Shown: positions 33,246 through 45,959 of the stretch, piece by piece
Layout: the number at the start of each line of letters is the position of its first letter
Numbering within the stretch: the first letter of the stretch is position 1
Assembly: GCA_020747065.1 (NCBI GenBank)
Contig: JAGMVK010000009.1
Span: 1,674,001-1,738,000, forward strand
From: Cadophora sp. MPI-SDFR-AT-0126
Taxonomy: Eukaryota > Ascomycota > Leotiomycetes > Helotiales > Ploettnerulaceae
DNA length: 64,000 bases
Direction of reading: 5' to 3'
Made by a program: the position numbers and the translations under genes
Notes under the pieces: generated by a model
The model's input: only the letters and a program-made list of their open reading frames with translations
Told to the model about the DNA's origin: nothing
The model's database searches: none

Positions 33246-34990
33246 CTAATTTAAGTTTGTATCATACCTACTCCTTGCCCTTAATTCCTTGCCCTTCCAG
33301 AAGAACACCCACGGAACAGGCATCATCACCAGGCCCACAAATGCAAACACACTACCTGCCCAATGAATGCCGAGTGCGGTATACATCTGGATCGTGAAGA
33401 GCGGAAAGATGGCGCCGAAGAGGTAGCGGAGAATGCCGTTAGCAGCGACGGCGGAGGCGCCGTTGGCGGACTGGTAGACGTCTACGAGGTAGGTAGTTGC
33501 TGAAATCTATGGGGAAGGTGTTAGAGGGGTGTTGGGATGGAAAGGTAGAAAAGAGCGACATACAAAAATAGCCAACGTCCCCCACCCAAACGGCACACCC
33601 GCCAGCACCGGCACGATCCAATGGACATCCTTTGCAGGAGCCCACGCAAACCAAAACAGCCCAATCGGCAACATAAACGAGCCCAGCATCGCAGCATACA
33701 ATCTATGCTCCGGAGCTGGATTGTGGTTTGCCTTGATCGCAGCTTTCGTGTACAGCGTAGCGTCGAAGATGCCGAATGTGGCGACCGCGAAGAGGAAACC
33801 GACGAGGATGCCGAGGAAGGTGAGGCCGACTTCTTTTTGATTGAAACCGTAGACGGACTGGAAGACGTAATTGTAGGAGCCGAAGAAGGAGAACATCATG
33901 GCGAAAGAGAAGCCGGTGTAGATGCTTAGGAAGGCGACGAGGGGCTGGAAGGAGAGTGTTAGTCTGGTCTTGGGATATTGAGATGGAAAGAGAGAAAGTT
34001 AGAGAACTTACCTCCAGCAACATCATGTGAAATGGTCGAAAAAGTCCTGCGCCTAGCTTGCGCAACAGGAGATGGGTGTCGCCTTCTTGATGAGGAACTT
34101 TGCCGGTGATCTTCTTGGCTCGCAGGTACAAAATCCGACTCTTCATTGTCTCTTGCATGCCAAGCGATATGAGGAATATAGGAGCTGCGATGAATAGAAT
34201 GACCCATTGCGAGAATCTCCAGTTGTTATTGTATTGATCGATGATGTATGCGCCGATGAGGGGACCTAGCGTTGGGCCGAGGAATGGTGCCATGACGAAG
34301 CCAAGAGCTGCTCGACCAGAACTCTTGCGATCCCATATGTCTGAGATAGTTCCTATCAATGTTAGGTAGGAAAAATGAGATGGAACGGTTATGCCGTACC
34401 TGCGCCAGTTGCAAGGGCTCCCGAACCACCAAGTCCAGCAAGGAGCCGCGTCACAGTGAGGGTAGTGATGTTGTTGGCTGATCCAGAGATGGCTATGAAT
34501 ATCATCAAAAGAGGCATCGTAACCCAATACACAATTCTGCGTCCATATATTTCCGACATGGGAGCCGCAACCAAAGGACCAAGCACGAAGCCAAAGGTGT
34601 ACATGGAGAGGGGTAGAACAGCGACTTCTCGTTCGACTTGGAACTTTTTCATGATGATCGGTATTGCTGGTGTGTAGGCTGAAGTCGCAACAGTACTGTA
34701 GAACATTAGTAGAGCGAGGGGTTGATTGAGACGAGAAACGGTAGTACGTACACAGTGAAACCGTATAGGGCGGGTATCGCCGTGTGGAGAGCCTTCTTCA
34801 AAAACGACCAGTTGCGGGGATTTTCGCCTTCGTCTGGGGAATCCCACTCTGACTGTCCTATGGGAGATGCTGCTTCGACATCACTTTCAGATGCGGAGGA
34901 GCCTGTTTCTTCTCGTTCCTTGGTAGCTACATCGGAAGATGTCGAGTTTCTCGATGGGATCACCTCTTCTTCGAGATCTTTGGTTTGCAT
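33246..34990 (-). CDS. MFS transporter, DHA1 (drug:H+ antiporter, polyamine-type) family
   Basis: Five exons: 34990-34752, 34695-34400, 34352-34012, 33944-33564, 33506-33246; introns of 56, 47, 67 and 57 nt with consistent phases, 505 aa, normal for a 12-helix DHA1 carrier. A polar acidic/Ser-rich leader ends in NPRNWSFLKKALHTAIPAL, the usual DHA1 entry to helix 1. Then TSAYTPAIPII, the motif-A-like GPLVAAPMSEIYGRR, and RLLAGLGGSGALATGAG for helices 4-5. A cytosolic loop rich in Lys/Arg precedes helix 7. The C-terminus is short and basic. Such carriers export polyamines, azoles or other toxicants across the plasma membrane using the proton gradient; the substrate here is unknown. Confidence 0.92.
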
Positions 34991-36008
34991 TTTGCTGACC
35001 CTGGTACGAAGAATTAAACAAAAAGGTAATCTGAAACTCTATATGCGCGATGCAGAGATCTAAACCAAAAGCTAGGGGAATGCAATGTCAGATGTCCAAA
35101 AATGGAGGAATGTGCCGACTGAAGCTTAAGAACTTGATGCAAAGAAACCCAGAACTTCAGAAAGATACCATGACCAACTTAATATAAGAACGGCATTATC
35201 TATGACCAGCACGCCACCAAGTAAATTCCGTTTCCGTTCCCGCTTTTCTCCCACATTACGAGCCAAGCACGATGCCGACAGCATGGTCGGCTACGGAAAA
35301 GGCATCGCAAGAGAGGCTCCACGGAGGAAGATGAGTAATTGGACTCAGACAAGCTATTGTGCGAGGGGCGCAATCAAAGAGTCGGTGTGAAGAAATCCCG
35401 ACTGGGATTCATCAAAAAAAGAAGGGATATGAAGTGTCATAGTACCAGGAGCTTCTACGTATTAGCTTGCATGACTACCTTGAAGCAGGCAAGCCAAACT
35501 CCGTCCGAACTTTCAGGTGGGCGGCGATTCGCGACTCGGCGTCAGAAGGTAAAAGCGACCCCTCGAGTAACTTCCTGGGACAAATCATCTGTCTTTGTTT
35601 GGATGTGGCTTGCTCAAAGATCCACAGTTGACCAAACGAATGCGATGTTTATGGAAGAGGTGGCATTAAGGCCGAAAGAGATAAGCGAGGAATAGTAATC
35701 AGGAATCGAGCCGAGGACTAAGTCAGCTGGCAGGTAAAACGTGACAGCTTTCGACTTAAACAATGCCAGCGGAACGATCGATAGGAGTGCTTGGTAACTA
35801 AAATCCTTCCAAGTTTTCAAATTTAACGCCCATCTAGAACGTTGTGAGGTTTGCATTGCAGCGTAGACATGTATTTACTCAATCATGAATTCAGGCGTCT
35901 TGATTGGACAATCGGCAACTCCCGAGACCATCATGCGAGGTGAGGACCTTCAGCCAAAAACATGTCGCCCATATCAGTACTGATGCCTCTCAACACCAAC
36001 GACAAACT
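34991..36008. other. Divergent intergenic region of MFS and COX10 genes
   Basis: 1.0 kb with both promoters. It holds an upstream open reading frame before COX10 (listed). No other feature recognised. Confidence 0.5.
35885..35983 (+). promoter_or_regulatory. Possible upstream ORF before COX10
   Basis: ATG at 35885 followed by 32 codons and TGA at 35983, ending 25 nt before the COX10 start; a second in-frame ATG is at 35933. It would limit COX10 translation only if the transcript begins upstream of it, which the sequence does not show. Confidence 0.3.
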
Positions 36009-37559
36009 ATGATTATACGGTCTCCACCAGCGAGTGCCTTCCGATCTAATGGCCTCGGCACCGTATGTCTATCATGTTTGCTCTCGATAGCAAAGCCTGC
36101 ACGGCGCACCGTGACGAGGGGCTTCTCGCAGAAATCGAATGTTAAAGCTGCGCTGGCAGCGGCCGGAACAACGACAAGACTTCGAGCTGGATATTTTTCT
36201 GGGAATGAATTATTGGAAAAGGCTCGATTGAGCACGAAGAGAGGAGCTCTGACAGCTTCCATTTCGGAATCGAATTCAATTGCTGCAGAGAACGAAGCTT
36301 CGAAAGCCCCCTCGACGGCTGCCCCTCCACCACCGGAGTCAACACAAGATCTCCCTCACAGACGACGACAAGCTGCCCGTCGAGCAGCCAAAGAAGCAGA
36401 TCTCGTACTGCCACCGAATGCCTCCTCGAATCTCTCGACGTCAGCAGCCAATGCCCCTTCGAATTCAATACGACGATTAGTCCCCGTCCTCCTCTCTCTC
36501 TCGAAACCCCGCCTTTCTGTCCTCGTCGTCCTGACAGCATGCGCTTCATACTCCTTATACCCCGTTCCCGAACTCCTCCTGCCATCCGCAACTGATACGC
36601 CTTCCCTCTCACCACTCACACTTCTGTTTCTCACATCAGGCACAGCTCTCTGCGCTGCATCCGCGAATGCCTTAAATATGCTCTACGAGCCGAAATGGGA
36701 TGCCATGATGGCTCGAACAAGGAATCGTCCGTTAGTGCGAGGCTTAATATCTACACGTGGAGCAGCAATCTTTGCCATCCTCGCTGGAATAGGTGGAACA
36801 ACTGCCCTATATTTTGGCGTCAACCCTACGGTCTCCTTTCTAGGAGCGCTGAACATAGCCCTATACGCAGGTGTCTACACGCCACTGAAACGCATTAGCG
36901 TAATAAATACCTGGATCGGCGCAATCGTAGGCGGGATTCCTCCCTTGATGGGCTGGGCAGCTGCAGCAGGGCAGTCCGCTACTCACGGGGACTGGAAAGA
37001 GCTCTTACTTGGTGAACAGAATGTTGGTGGATGGTTGCTGGCTGCTTTACTAGTCGCATGGCAATTTGCGCATTTCATGCCACTTTCGTGGTCCATCCGC
37101 GACGAATACAAAAACGCAGGCTACAAAATGCTGGCCTGGGTGAACCCCGCGCGCAACGGCAGAGTCGCGTTGCGGTACTCGCTGCTCTTTTTCCCGATAT
37201 GCATTGGACTCTGCTATTATAACGTGACGGAGTGGACTTTTGCGGTCGCGAGCACGCCGGTCAACATATATCTGCTGAGAGGTGCTGTACAATTTTGGAG
37301 GCTTGAAGGTCAGATGGGGAGTGCGAGGAGTTTGTTCTGGGCCAGTGTGTGGCATCTACCTGTGGTGATGATTCTGGCTCTGGCCGAGAAGAAGGGCATG
37401 TGGCAGCGTGTGTGGAGAGCCGTTATGGGCGTCCCGGATTTAGATGAGGATGAAGAAGATTTTTTGGAAGAGGATGAGGAGGAGGCTGTGCTGAGTGCCA
37501 GGGAGGGAAAAGTCAGCCCGGAGGCTAGGAGGGCTGCTATTTCTTTACCGGGCAGATGA
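36009..37559 (+). CDS. COX10: Protoheme IX farnesyltransferase, mitochondrial
   Basis: Single exon, 516 aa. It converts heme B to heme O with farnesyl diphosphate, the first step toward heme A for cytochrome c oxidase, in the inner mitochondrial membrane. The start at 36009 gives an Arg/Ser-rich presequence (MIIRSPPASAFRSNGLGTV). UbiA-type motifs: NALNMLYEPKWDAMMARTRN (from about residue 220), the first Asp-rich site with its RTRNRPL extension; YTPLKRISVINTWIGAIVGG; and RDEYKNAGYKML, the second Asp-containing site. Hydrophobic helices alternate throughout. The C-terminus has an acidic stretch (DEDEEDFLEEDEEEA). Earlier in-frame codons are not ATG, so 36009 is preferred. Intact. Confidence 0.95.
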   Translation: MIIRSPPASAFRSNGLGTVCLSCLLSIAKPARRTVTRGFSQKSNVKAALAAAGTTTRLRAGYFSGNELLEKARLSTKRGALTASISESNSIAAENEASKAPSTAAPPPPESTQDLPHRRRQAARRAAKEADLVLPPNASSNLSTSAANAPSNSIRRLVPVLLSLSKPRLSVLVVLTACASYSLYPVPELLLPSATDTPSLSPLTLLFLTSGTALCAASANALNMLYEPKWDAMMARTRNRPLVRGLISTRGAAIFAILAGIGGTTALYFGVNPTVSFLGALNIALYAGVYTPLKRISVINTWIGAIVGGIPPLMGWAAAAGQSATHGDWKELLLGEQNVGGWLLAALLVAWQFAHFMPLSWSIRDEYKNAGYKMLAWVNPARNGRVALRYSLLFFPICIGLCYYNVTEWTFAVASTPVNIYLLRGAVQFWRLEGQMGSARSLFWASVWHLPVVMILALAEKKGMWQRVWRAVMGVPDLDEDEEDFLEEDEEEAVLSAREGKVSPEARRAAISLPGR

Positions 37560-38230
37560 GAGATGTAGTGGGGTCAGCAGAGATTTTGGAATAGATCTAG
37601 ACTGTATGAGCAGCACTTGTAGGGTATGTGTAGAAATAGCATAGGCGGTCATCGGGCATGCTGGAAGCAGGCAAGGACGAACAAATTCTTTTGTAACATA
37701 CCACATCTCTCAATCACATCTCCAGTTCCAAATCCAAATTAATATTTCCGTCGTTACATTCCATTCTCTCATTGATTGATGGATAGATAGTTCACTACTT
37801 TTAGATACTATTGGCTAATAATGTGATTGGCTGACAGTGACTGGCCATGCTATTGATACAATGCTAGTGTACAGAAGATAAGAGAAAAACAAGGGAACAA
37901 TTTCATAATCTCGTGGAGTCCGGTAACGACTCAAATCTCATCTCATCTCAGCTCAGCCTTCTCGTCTCTTCTCTTCGACGGTCAAAAAAACGATAACATG
38001 GAAGATAAAAATAACGAAAGTCATAGCCGAAGCTTGAAACAAATAAACGATGAAAAGAAACATAACGCAGATGGGCAGAACAAACGAACGAATGAATGAG
38101 CAAAATTGTAAACAAAACACCACATGCTTGCGCCAAACGCCTCCTTCTATCCATTTTCCATGCCTGCTGCTGTCGCTGCGGTAAAGACCGTAATCATCGA
38201 ATAGCGACAGTCTTGTGCCCCTCTCCCATC
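37560..38230. other. Convergent intergenic region
   Basis: Between the 3' ends of COX10 and the Myb-like gene; likely holds both 3' untranslated regions. Nothing else recognised. Confidence 0.5.
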
Positions 38231-39405
38231 TCATCTTTTCTCATAATTCTCTATGATCGCCCCAATACCCATACTCATACTGGGTAAGCGCCCCTGATGT
38301 CCATGTCCATGACCATGCTGACTCGGATGCATCGCATACCCGCCCATGCCACCGCCCACCATGCCTCCCATACCCCCAAGACTCCCGCCTAGACTCCCAT
38401 TACTCCCATTACTGTGACTATGGCTATGAGTCTGGTAATGGGCTTGTCCTCCCCCGTGGATCCCGTTGCTGTGCGAGGAGTGGTGGCTATACACCCCGTT
38501 GGTGGAAGAGCGGTCTGAGTTACCGTCAGCATCGTACTCGGCCTCGAGATCTTGATCCTGATCTTGATCATGATCGTGCTCGTCCGCGTACCCTGAGTCG
38601 TCGGTGTGTCCTTCGAAACCGTTGTAGCTGCCCTGAGATTGCGAGTGTGAGTGGTTGGCGGAGGAGGGGTCGAGCATGCGTTCGCGGCGGGCGCAGGAGC
38701 GGGCTGCGGTTTGAAGGTTTTTGAGGCCTTGGGACATGCACTTTTGGATGGATACGTCAGTTGATTGTTACTCGCTCATACATGGGTTGTTGATTGAGGT
38801 TCGATGGTGGGTAAAGGACGGTAAGAGATGGGTAAGGGGAATGCACATACCTTCTGCTCAACCACGTTCCACTTCTCGCCCGTCTGAGCCGCCAGAGTAG
38901 ACCATATCTCGCGTCTCATTCCCATGTAGTTCTTGGCCAGGTTCTCCAGCTTCTGGCCATCCCAATCATCTGCATTCCGGCGCTCCATCAACCGCTCGTG
39001 TCTCTTACGACAGGCGTTCGGTGTCTTGTTTGGGAAGTACATTTGCTGGATCGGAGCCCAGTTCATGCCTTGCGCGCGAGCAGCCATAAGAGCTTGGTCG
39101 TCTGAAGGGGTCCACGCGCCGCTTGAGGGACGAATGGACACGGGTGCTGGGGCCATCTGAGTGTATTGTGGGGTTGAGATGGGGAGTTGGACGGGACCGC
39201 CGTTGGAGTAGTTGGATGGGCCTTGGGAGTAGGATTGTTGTGACATGTTGGTGGTGAGGGGCCCTTGTGGTGTGGTGTAGTATGAGTTGGGGATTGTCTG
39301 GCGTGCGGATATCGGTGCGTATTGTGTGGAGAGTGTGGTTGGAGTAGTACCTGGACTGAGGCGGTAATAACCTTGGCTTCTGACTGAGCGGTGACCTTTT
39401 GGCAT
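38231..39405 (-). CDS. Myb-like DNA-binding protein
   Basis: Two exons, 39405-38851 and 38740-38231, with a 110-nt intron (GTATGT donor, CAACTGACG branch), 354 aa. A Gln/Ser/Thr/Pro-rich N-terminus precedes a Myb/SANT-like helix bundle at about residues 94-143: GAWTPSDDQALMAARAQGMN, WAPIQQMYFPNKTPNACRKR, HERLMERR. A second helical part (LENLAKNYMGMRREIWSTLA, GEKWNVVEQK) crosses the intron into CMSQGLKNLQTAARSC. The last 130 residues are low complexity: Asp/Gln repeats, His/Ser runs, Gly/Met-rich and HGHGHGH. Likely a nuclear transcription regulator; target genes unknown. Confidence 0.88.
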
Positions 39406-41894
39406 CTCTGGTGAACGAAGGTTGGGATTTGATCTAATGTGATGACGAGGAGTCGATGTATCTTCTCGGTGAGTTGGACAAATTCGGATTAGGAATTAAG
39501 CTGGCCTCGCCAGGAGGAACAGGTCAAGCGAATGAGGTGCTAACGAGAGGAGATGAAGATATGAAACGATGATAAGAAAGTCGCATCGAGGGGTATCTTG
39601 TTTGGTGGAGAGGACGATAGGAAGGACAAAATGAAATGGAAATGAAAAATGGAGTGGCTCTGGAGAAAGAAGCAAGAAGATCGGAAGGCCTGATAGAGAG
39701 GACTGGACGGCCGTTCTTTATACAATCCTGCTGCGAAACATGATGCAGCAGAGGAGTCGACGATGGGGGCGGCAACAAAGATGTTTATAGCCTCATTTGA
39801 CGCCTGGTGGAGTCTCTTCGCGCGAACATGACCTAATTTGAGACCCTGGTACCCGCGTGGAAGAGGAGATGAAACGAGCCCAACTGATTTTAGATAGGTA
39901 GTACAGTGTGTCTACCCAGCCATGTCACTTGGATGGCCAGGGGAGGTCGAAAAACTGAAACCCCCAGTCGCGACTGAGTAGGCGCGGAAGCACCGTCGAG
40001 TCTCGAGGAAGAGCTGTTGGTAGCACGGCGGCCGCTCATATTGGCTCAGAGGGTCTGGAGGCGGTTGAACCTTCTCGGAGATAGATTTGGCGCAAAGAAA
40101 GGGAGGTCTTGTTGTGGGCGCGTAGGCTCATTACCTAGTCGGCGGTAAAAACAAGCTAGGCACTGTAGATTGTCCTAGGCTATCTCGAGATCCCAGGACA
40201 CGGGTGAGGCGTAGTGAGGCGTCGTCAAAAATAGGTCGAGGGAGGGTAGGGAGAGAGTAATGCCAGTAGCTGGGGGCGGGTAGCCGCAGAGATGAGGGGG
40301 AACGATCGTGGTGTCAATCGAGTCCGACCCTGATAAGGCTGACCATTCCCACCAGTTCCCATCCCATCTTGTTACGTTTCGCCCCCCTCTGAATCGGCAA
40401 TCGTCTTTTGAAACATGCAAATCTCCTGCTGGCAAGCGGCAGAGGCTGTGGTTGGCTTTGTTGGAAATGGCGGAGATAGAGGGTTTGGCGGGCGTCTAAT
40501 TATATTCTCGCTTAGGAAAGTTGGGATGACACGGACGATCATTGAGCGCTTAACTCACGTGTCGACGAGAGAGGTGTGGGCGAAGAAATGGCGTATATGA
40601 GGCTGTGAGTTTGCATTTCTACTGCGTCTGGGAATTGTTTCGAATTGCTCGAATGTTCGAGTAGCCGCGGAGACGGTGATTGGAAGACTCTTCTGGTTTC
40701 CAGGTTGTTCACTGGTAGAAGCTGAGGCTTGCAGCCTCATATGCCAGGCACTAAAGTAGCCAAATAGTGGAGTGGAGGGGCCAGCAGGGGTTCTCAGAGG
40801 ATTTGTCTAAGAATGGAAACTCAAAGTGTGGTCGATGGCGTGTTTTGATATGAGCTGATAAGAGCTGCTGCCAGCAGTTGCAGACATGTGTTTGGGATAA
40901 AAGGAGTTTAAGCGAATTCACATGATCTTATCCTCATGAAAATAAAAATGTGGTGTAGCAGCAGAGTTCAGAGAAATGGCTGATCAGGATATAGGAACGC
41001 ATCTGCATTATGGATCCCACAACTTTGCCAAGTGTCAGTGGCTTGGAAATCGTGCTTGAAATTGCTTCTCGAATTTAAAGCATCACGTGAGGCCCCTCCA
41101 TGCCTTTGTCTCGGCTGTCGGCAAAAATCCACCAAGACAGCCACAACCTTCTCATCCACACCGCGACTCTCCAGGCCATCACAGACTCGGCAACGCCTCG
41201 TTTCAAAGCCTCATCGGCGCATTTCTATTGCTCAAACATTCTCTCGGGACAAAGGATCTTCGATAACACACATGATTCTCGAGTCAATCACAGCGTGTCG
41301 ATTGCAGGAATAGCACCGAGACGGCGATACCTAATCAGCCTGAATGTTTCGTTTGGTCAACCCCAACTGAACAAGATGCGGAGACTCCAGCATTTCCACG
41401 ACGTCGATTGGCGTGATCGTCTCGCAGATCCCCCAGCATGCTGACTCAATCTATACAAATTTGCACACGTCAAGTGCCGTATTATGCTCCATTTACCCAA
41501 CTTTGAGGCTAGATCCACAGCTACCCCGTCGGTGGTCACTCCGTAAAATCCCCCGGTCACCTCAAGGTTTCTTACCTTGCATCATGACCCTACAGCTAAC
41601 TGCCACATGCGTTCCAACCATAGGCGATAATTATCTTACATCAGTCGAAATGGGGATGGGTCATCCCCGCCCTGTCTCTTTTATCCAAGCATCAATTTAC
41701 CCGGAGCTCGCGAGCTTTGAGCTCCCCATGCAGATGCAGCTTTCCTCTGTCAATTGAACTTATATTACCTGCGCTCTCCGCACGATGATTGACCCCAAGC
41801 CTTCCTGCAGTTTCTGCATGAACTGTATTCTCAGATCGACTGTCTGAAATTTGTTTTGCATTCGAAACTCAAGTCTTTCGACACATCAAGAAAG
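39406..41894. other. 2.5-kb divergent intergenic region
   Basis: Between the Myb-like gene (minus) and a sugar transporter (plus). No gene recognised. A CreA-type site close to the transporter is listed separately. Confidence 0.5.
41665..41670 (-). promoter_or_regulatory. Possible CreA/Mig1 site
   Basis: GCGGGG on the minus strand fits SYGGRG, the binding consensus of the fungal glucose repressor CreA, 225 bp upstream of the sugar transporter start. A six-base match is weak evidence. Confidence 0.25.
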
Positions 41895-44011
41895 ATGGTT
41901 GCTGCCGCAGGTCCTGCTGGTATTTATGATGCGGCTCTACTCCGTCGCCAAGCCCTGATGGGCTCGAGTGGACCTGCTGCCTTGATTAAGAACAGTAGAG
42001 TCTTCATGATTGCCATGTTTGCCTGTATCGGAGGCTTGCTCTATGGTGAGTAGCTGCAGCTTTTTCAATGGCCTGACTAATGCAACGAAGGATACAACCA
42101 GGGTGTCTTCTCCGGAATCCTTGTCATGTCGGCCTTCAAGAAACACATGGGGGTCTATGCCTCAGACCTTCCACAACATCAAACCAAGAAAGGATGGCTG
42201 ACTTCCATTCTCGAACTTGGTGCTTGGCTTGGAGCACTTCTTTCCGGTTTCATGGCTGAGGCAGCATCAAGAAAATACGGTATTCTGATTGCCACTGGTG
42301 TCTTCATCATCGGCGTCGTGGTTCAAGCGACCTCGATTTCTGCTGGGCATAACGCCATCTTGGGAGGCCGTTTTGTTACGGGCATGGGAGTTGGCTCACT
42401 TTCTATGATTGTTCCGATGTATAACGCCGAAGTCGCTCCTCCCGAGGTCAGAGGTTCTCTCATCGCTCTTCAGCAACTGGCCATCTGCTTCGGAATTATG
42501 ATCTCTTTCTGGATCAACTACGGTACCAATTACATTGGTGGAACAGGTACCACTCAAAGTGATGCGGCTTGGCTTGTTCCCATTTGTCTTCAGCTGTTAC
42601 CAGCTGTTGTCTTATTCGGGGGGATCTTGTTCATGCCATTCTCGCCTCGTTGGCTAGTTCATCACAACGTAAGTACAGTCTTGAGTGTCTGATCTCGACA
42701 ACCGAGAAAGGTCGCAATGTTGCGCACAATTTTCGAGACTTGCCTCAACGTGTCTCATCTGTCACCCTACATATAATGTTAGTACTGACTCTCACTTAGC
42801 GCGAGGACGAAGCCCGCAAGGTTCTTGCAACCCTCCGAGACCTTCCGTCAGACCACGAACTTGTCGAACTCGAGTTTCTCGAAATCAAAGCCCAGTCTCT
42901 CTTCGAGAAAAGGACTGTCGCAGAGCACTGGCCACACCTTCGTGAGCTGACCATCTGGAATACTTTCAAGCTGCAATTTGTTGCCATTGGATCCCTCTTT
43001 CGCACCAGGGCCATGTTCAAGCGTGTCATCGTCGCGACAGTTACGATGTTCTTTCAACAGTGGACCGGGATTAACGCCATTCTATAGTGAGTACATGACA
43101 TTCCTCTGCTACTCGCTTCGATTTCGCCTCCCTAGACATTGTTTGGTCTTGAATCCTTCCCGAAACAGTGTCTTCAACAACCATTTATTCGAGCACTCGC
43201 TGACGTTTGAAATTCTAGCTACGCACCCACAATTTTCAAAAGTCTCGGTCTCACAGGTAACACGATTTCCCTCCTCGCAACCGGTGTAGTCGGCATCGTC
43301 ATGTTCATCGCCACCATCCCCACGGTCTTATATATCGATCGCGTCGGACGCAAGCCCATCCTTACCGTAGGGGCAATCGGCATGGCAAGCTGCCACATCA
43401 TAATTGCCGCCATCGTAGCCAGCTACCGCGATTCCTGGCCCGAGCACAAAGCAGCAGGTTGGGCCGCTGTGGTCATGGTGTGGCTGTTCATCGTACATTT
43501 CGGATACAGTTGGGGTCCTTGCGCGTGGATCATTGTTGCTGAGATCTGGCCGCTGTCGAATCGCCCTTATGGTATTGCGCTTGGTGCGAGTTCGAATTGG
43601 ATGAACAATTTTATCGTCGGCCAGGTAAGTTCAATCACATCTCTCCATTTCCCCTTTCTTTCAAATTCTATCGTAGAAAAAGCTAACACCATCAAGGTTA
43701 CACCCGACATGATCGCCGGCATCTCCTATGGTACCTACCTCCTCTTTGGATTCCTCACTCTCATCGGCGCCGCCTTCATCTGGTTCTTCGTCCCCGAAAC
43801 CAAGCGGCTCACTCTCGAAGAAATGGATGTCATTTTTGGTAGCGAGGGCACCGCACAAGCCGACTTCGAACGTATGGCTGAGATCAACAGGGAGATTGGG
43901 TTGGATACGTTGTTGGGACTTTCGGCTCCAACGGGGCATAGTGATGGAAGGGTGGGGACGCCCGATGAGAAGAAGGATATTTTGCATCATGAGGAGGCGA
44001 AGGAGATTTAG
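41895..44011 (+). CDS. MFS sugar transporter (hexose-type)
   Basis: Five exons: 41895-42045, 42091-42668, 42800-43086, 43219-43624, 43697-44011; introns of 45, 131, 132 and 72 nt with fitting phases, 578 aa. Sugar porter motifs in order: GGLLYGYNQGVFSG in helix 1 (spanning intron 1), GGRFVTGMGVGSLSMIVPMY with EVAPPEVRGSL, PFSPRWL after helix 6, QQWTGINAILYYAPTIF in helix 7 (spanning intron 3), DRVGRKP, and PETKRLTLEEMD after helix 12. These place it in the proton-coupled sugar porter family at the plasma membrane. The 72-nt last intron has no in-frame stop, so its retention would add 24 residues in the final helices. The exact sugar cannot be told. Confidence 0.94.
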
Positions 44012-45028
44012 GGTGAGTCGAGGAGAGATTCCCGGTGCAAAGTGGGGTGGGATTAAGTTGAGCCGTGGAGATGGTTAGAGAGCGAATTGTGAAGAGGGAA
44101 TTACACCATGTGTCTTTGGGCGATAGCTTGAACATAAATAAGTTAGTTGTAGCTTGCAGATGAATGTTTCCTTTCAATTTTAAGACATAAGTACATAATC
44201 CATTTTCTCCAAGAACATTTAATCATGTCTGGATTATTTAATGGACATAAAGTTGGGAGGGGAGAACTACGGGCTAGAAGCCTTTGGGGTTGACAAATTT
44301 ATGCTCAATTAAGGTCAAGTGCTATCTGAATGCCTCTACATTCGTGCTCGGCAAAGAGATTCTTAGAGACAGCAAAGGGGATCTCTCCGTACACAAGAGC
44401 AGAACCGAAATTTAGCTCGATGAAGCCCCTGAATAATCGACAGTCAAAGTTTCCTCTTTCGTTGAAACACTTACTTGATTGTCCACAAAGAACGTATCTG
44501 CGTCATGTCGTTGCAGAAATCTGCGAGAGAATGTTTCCCGCAGAGTGTGTTTGTTTACCTTCTATCCGAAGTCGGCAGACCTTTCGCGCCGAGAAAATTT
44601 AGTTTTACTGGACAGCGAACAATAATTTACAACAGCTCGATCCGAGCCATATCCGAAGGAGCTATTACAGTGCATTTACAGGCCTTCCTGTCTCGCTACT
44701 ATCCTCGGGTGCTGCTCAAGGTGAACTCGCTTAATATGGCCACCCCAATCGCCACCAAAGGGGATATTTTCGTGGACACAATACTAAGGTCGACTCACAA
44801 TAGGAAAAGCAGTACACATCTCAGCACAATAGCACGGCGACAGCAACAACAAGATGGCTCCCAGCATCACTGGTATATTTTCAGGAGCTGGTCCTTCATT
44901 CACTTCCTTGCAGATCTTTTGTCTCTGCGGTATCTACTTCTTTGAACTGCGCAACTTCAACGATTGGATATCATGCCCTCACTCCAGAGATATGTTTCCA
45001 CCTCGATCACACCAACAGCTCAAGCAAG
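44012..45028. other. Intergenic, no gene seen
   Basis: 1.0 kb between the sugar transporter and an F-box-like gene. A 156-codon open frame at 44475-44945 shows no family features. Nothing else recognised. Confidence 0.45.
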
Positions 45029-45959
45029 ATGGAAGTCCCCGCCGGAGATGACATAGACCAGGCCATCGCTCTCTTCCCAAACCATGTCTACAATGTCAAC
45101 ACGGGCGTCGATCTCGAACAGTAAGTCAAATCTCGGTCTCTTATTTCTCAAGAACAGTACTAAAAGACGATATAGGTTCGACTACTTTAGAAATCTCCCT
45201 CCTGAGATGCGGAACATGATTTACAGAATGGTCCTCATCTCCAAGCGGAGCATTCAAATCAGCTCTCCTCTTGGTAAGCGAAGACGCGGCGTCGCCTCGA
45301 ACTTCGCCTCTCTGCTTCTCACCAACAAAGCCACCTACGAAGAAGGCCGCTCCATCTTCTACCTCTGCAACACTTTCGCAGTTGGCAACAACACCTGGGG
45401 TCGTCGCTACCTCTCCAACCTCCACGGTCTCCGAGCCTTCATGAGAGTCGCAAACAGAGCCTATCTCGCGCACATCAATCACACCGAGATCAACGTTTGT
45501 GCCGACAAATACCCCTATTCCAGTATCGCAATGCAGCATGCTCAATTCTACGATTTCGAATCCGACAAGGGGAAAGAGCTTCGCAGTATCTGTTTGCTAC
45601 TGCTCCAGCACTTTCGCGGATTGAAGACTATCACTATCAAAGCTTGCCAGATGAACATGCGACCCAGGCGATCTAATATACCAAGCCAGCTTGAGACGCA
45701 TCCGCACGGCGATTTTGAGACTGCTGGGGATGCGTTGAAGTTGCTGCTGGATGGGAGGCAGACGGGCAAACGGCCACTTGCAGCTTTGGATGTGAAGAGA
45801 TTCAAGTGGTATCTGGCGGAGGGCATTGTTTGGGATTGGGATAGGGGCGGGCAGAAGCTGAACCGCTTGAATTCTTTCGCGGGGTATGTGGAGGGGAGCA
45901 GACCAGATTTGAAAGATGGAAATGGACATTGGGACCCGGAGACTATCAAAGATGCTTGA
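45029..45959 (+). CDS. F-box-like (DUF7730-type) protein
   Basis: Two exons, 45029-45120 and 45176-45959, with a 55-nt intron (GTAAGT donor, GTACTAAAAG branch region), 291 aa. The core FDYFRNLPPEMRNMIYRMVL begins right after the intron, then FASLLLTNKATYEEGRSIFY and the signature NTFAVGNNTWGRRYLSNLHG, the same order as the relatives at 21990, 23957, 46532 and 50547. C-terminal half: KTITIKACQMN and DALKLLLDGR. Intact. The intron at the edge of the core is shared in position with the gene at 46532, showing that the two arose by duplication. Function unknown; substrate-recruiting subunit of a ubiquitin ligase is a family-level guess. Confidence 0.85.

Noticed and set aside
44475..44945. 156-codon plus-strand open frame upstream of an F-box-like gene
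   Set aside because: No recognisable motif; does not splice into the F-box-like gene.
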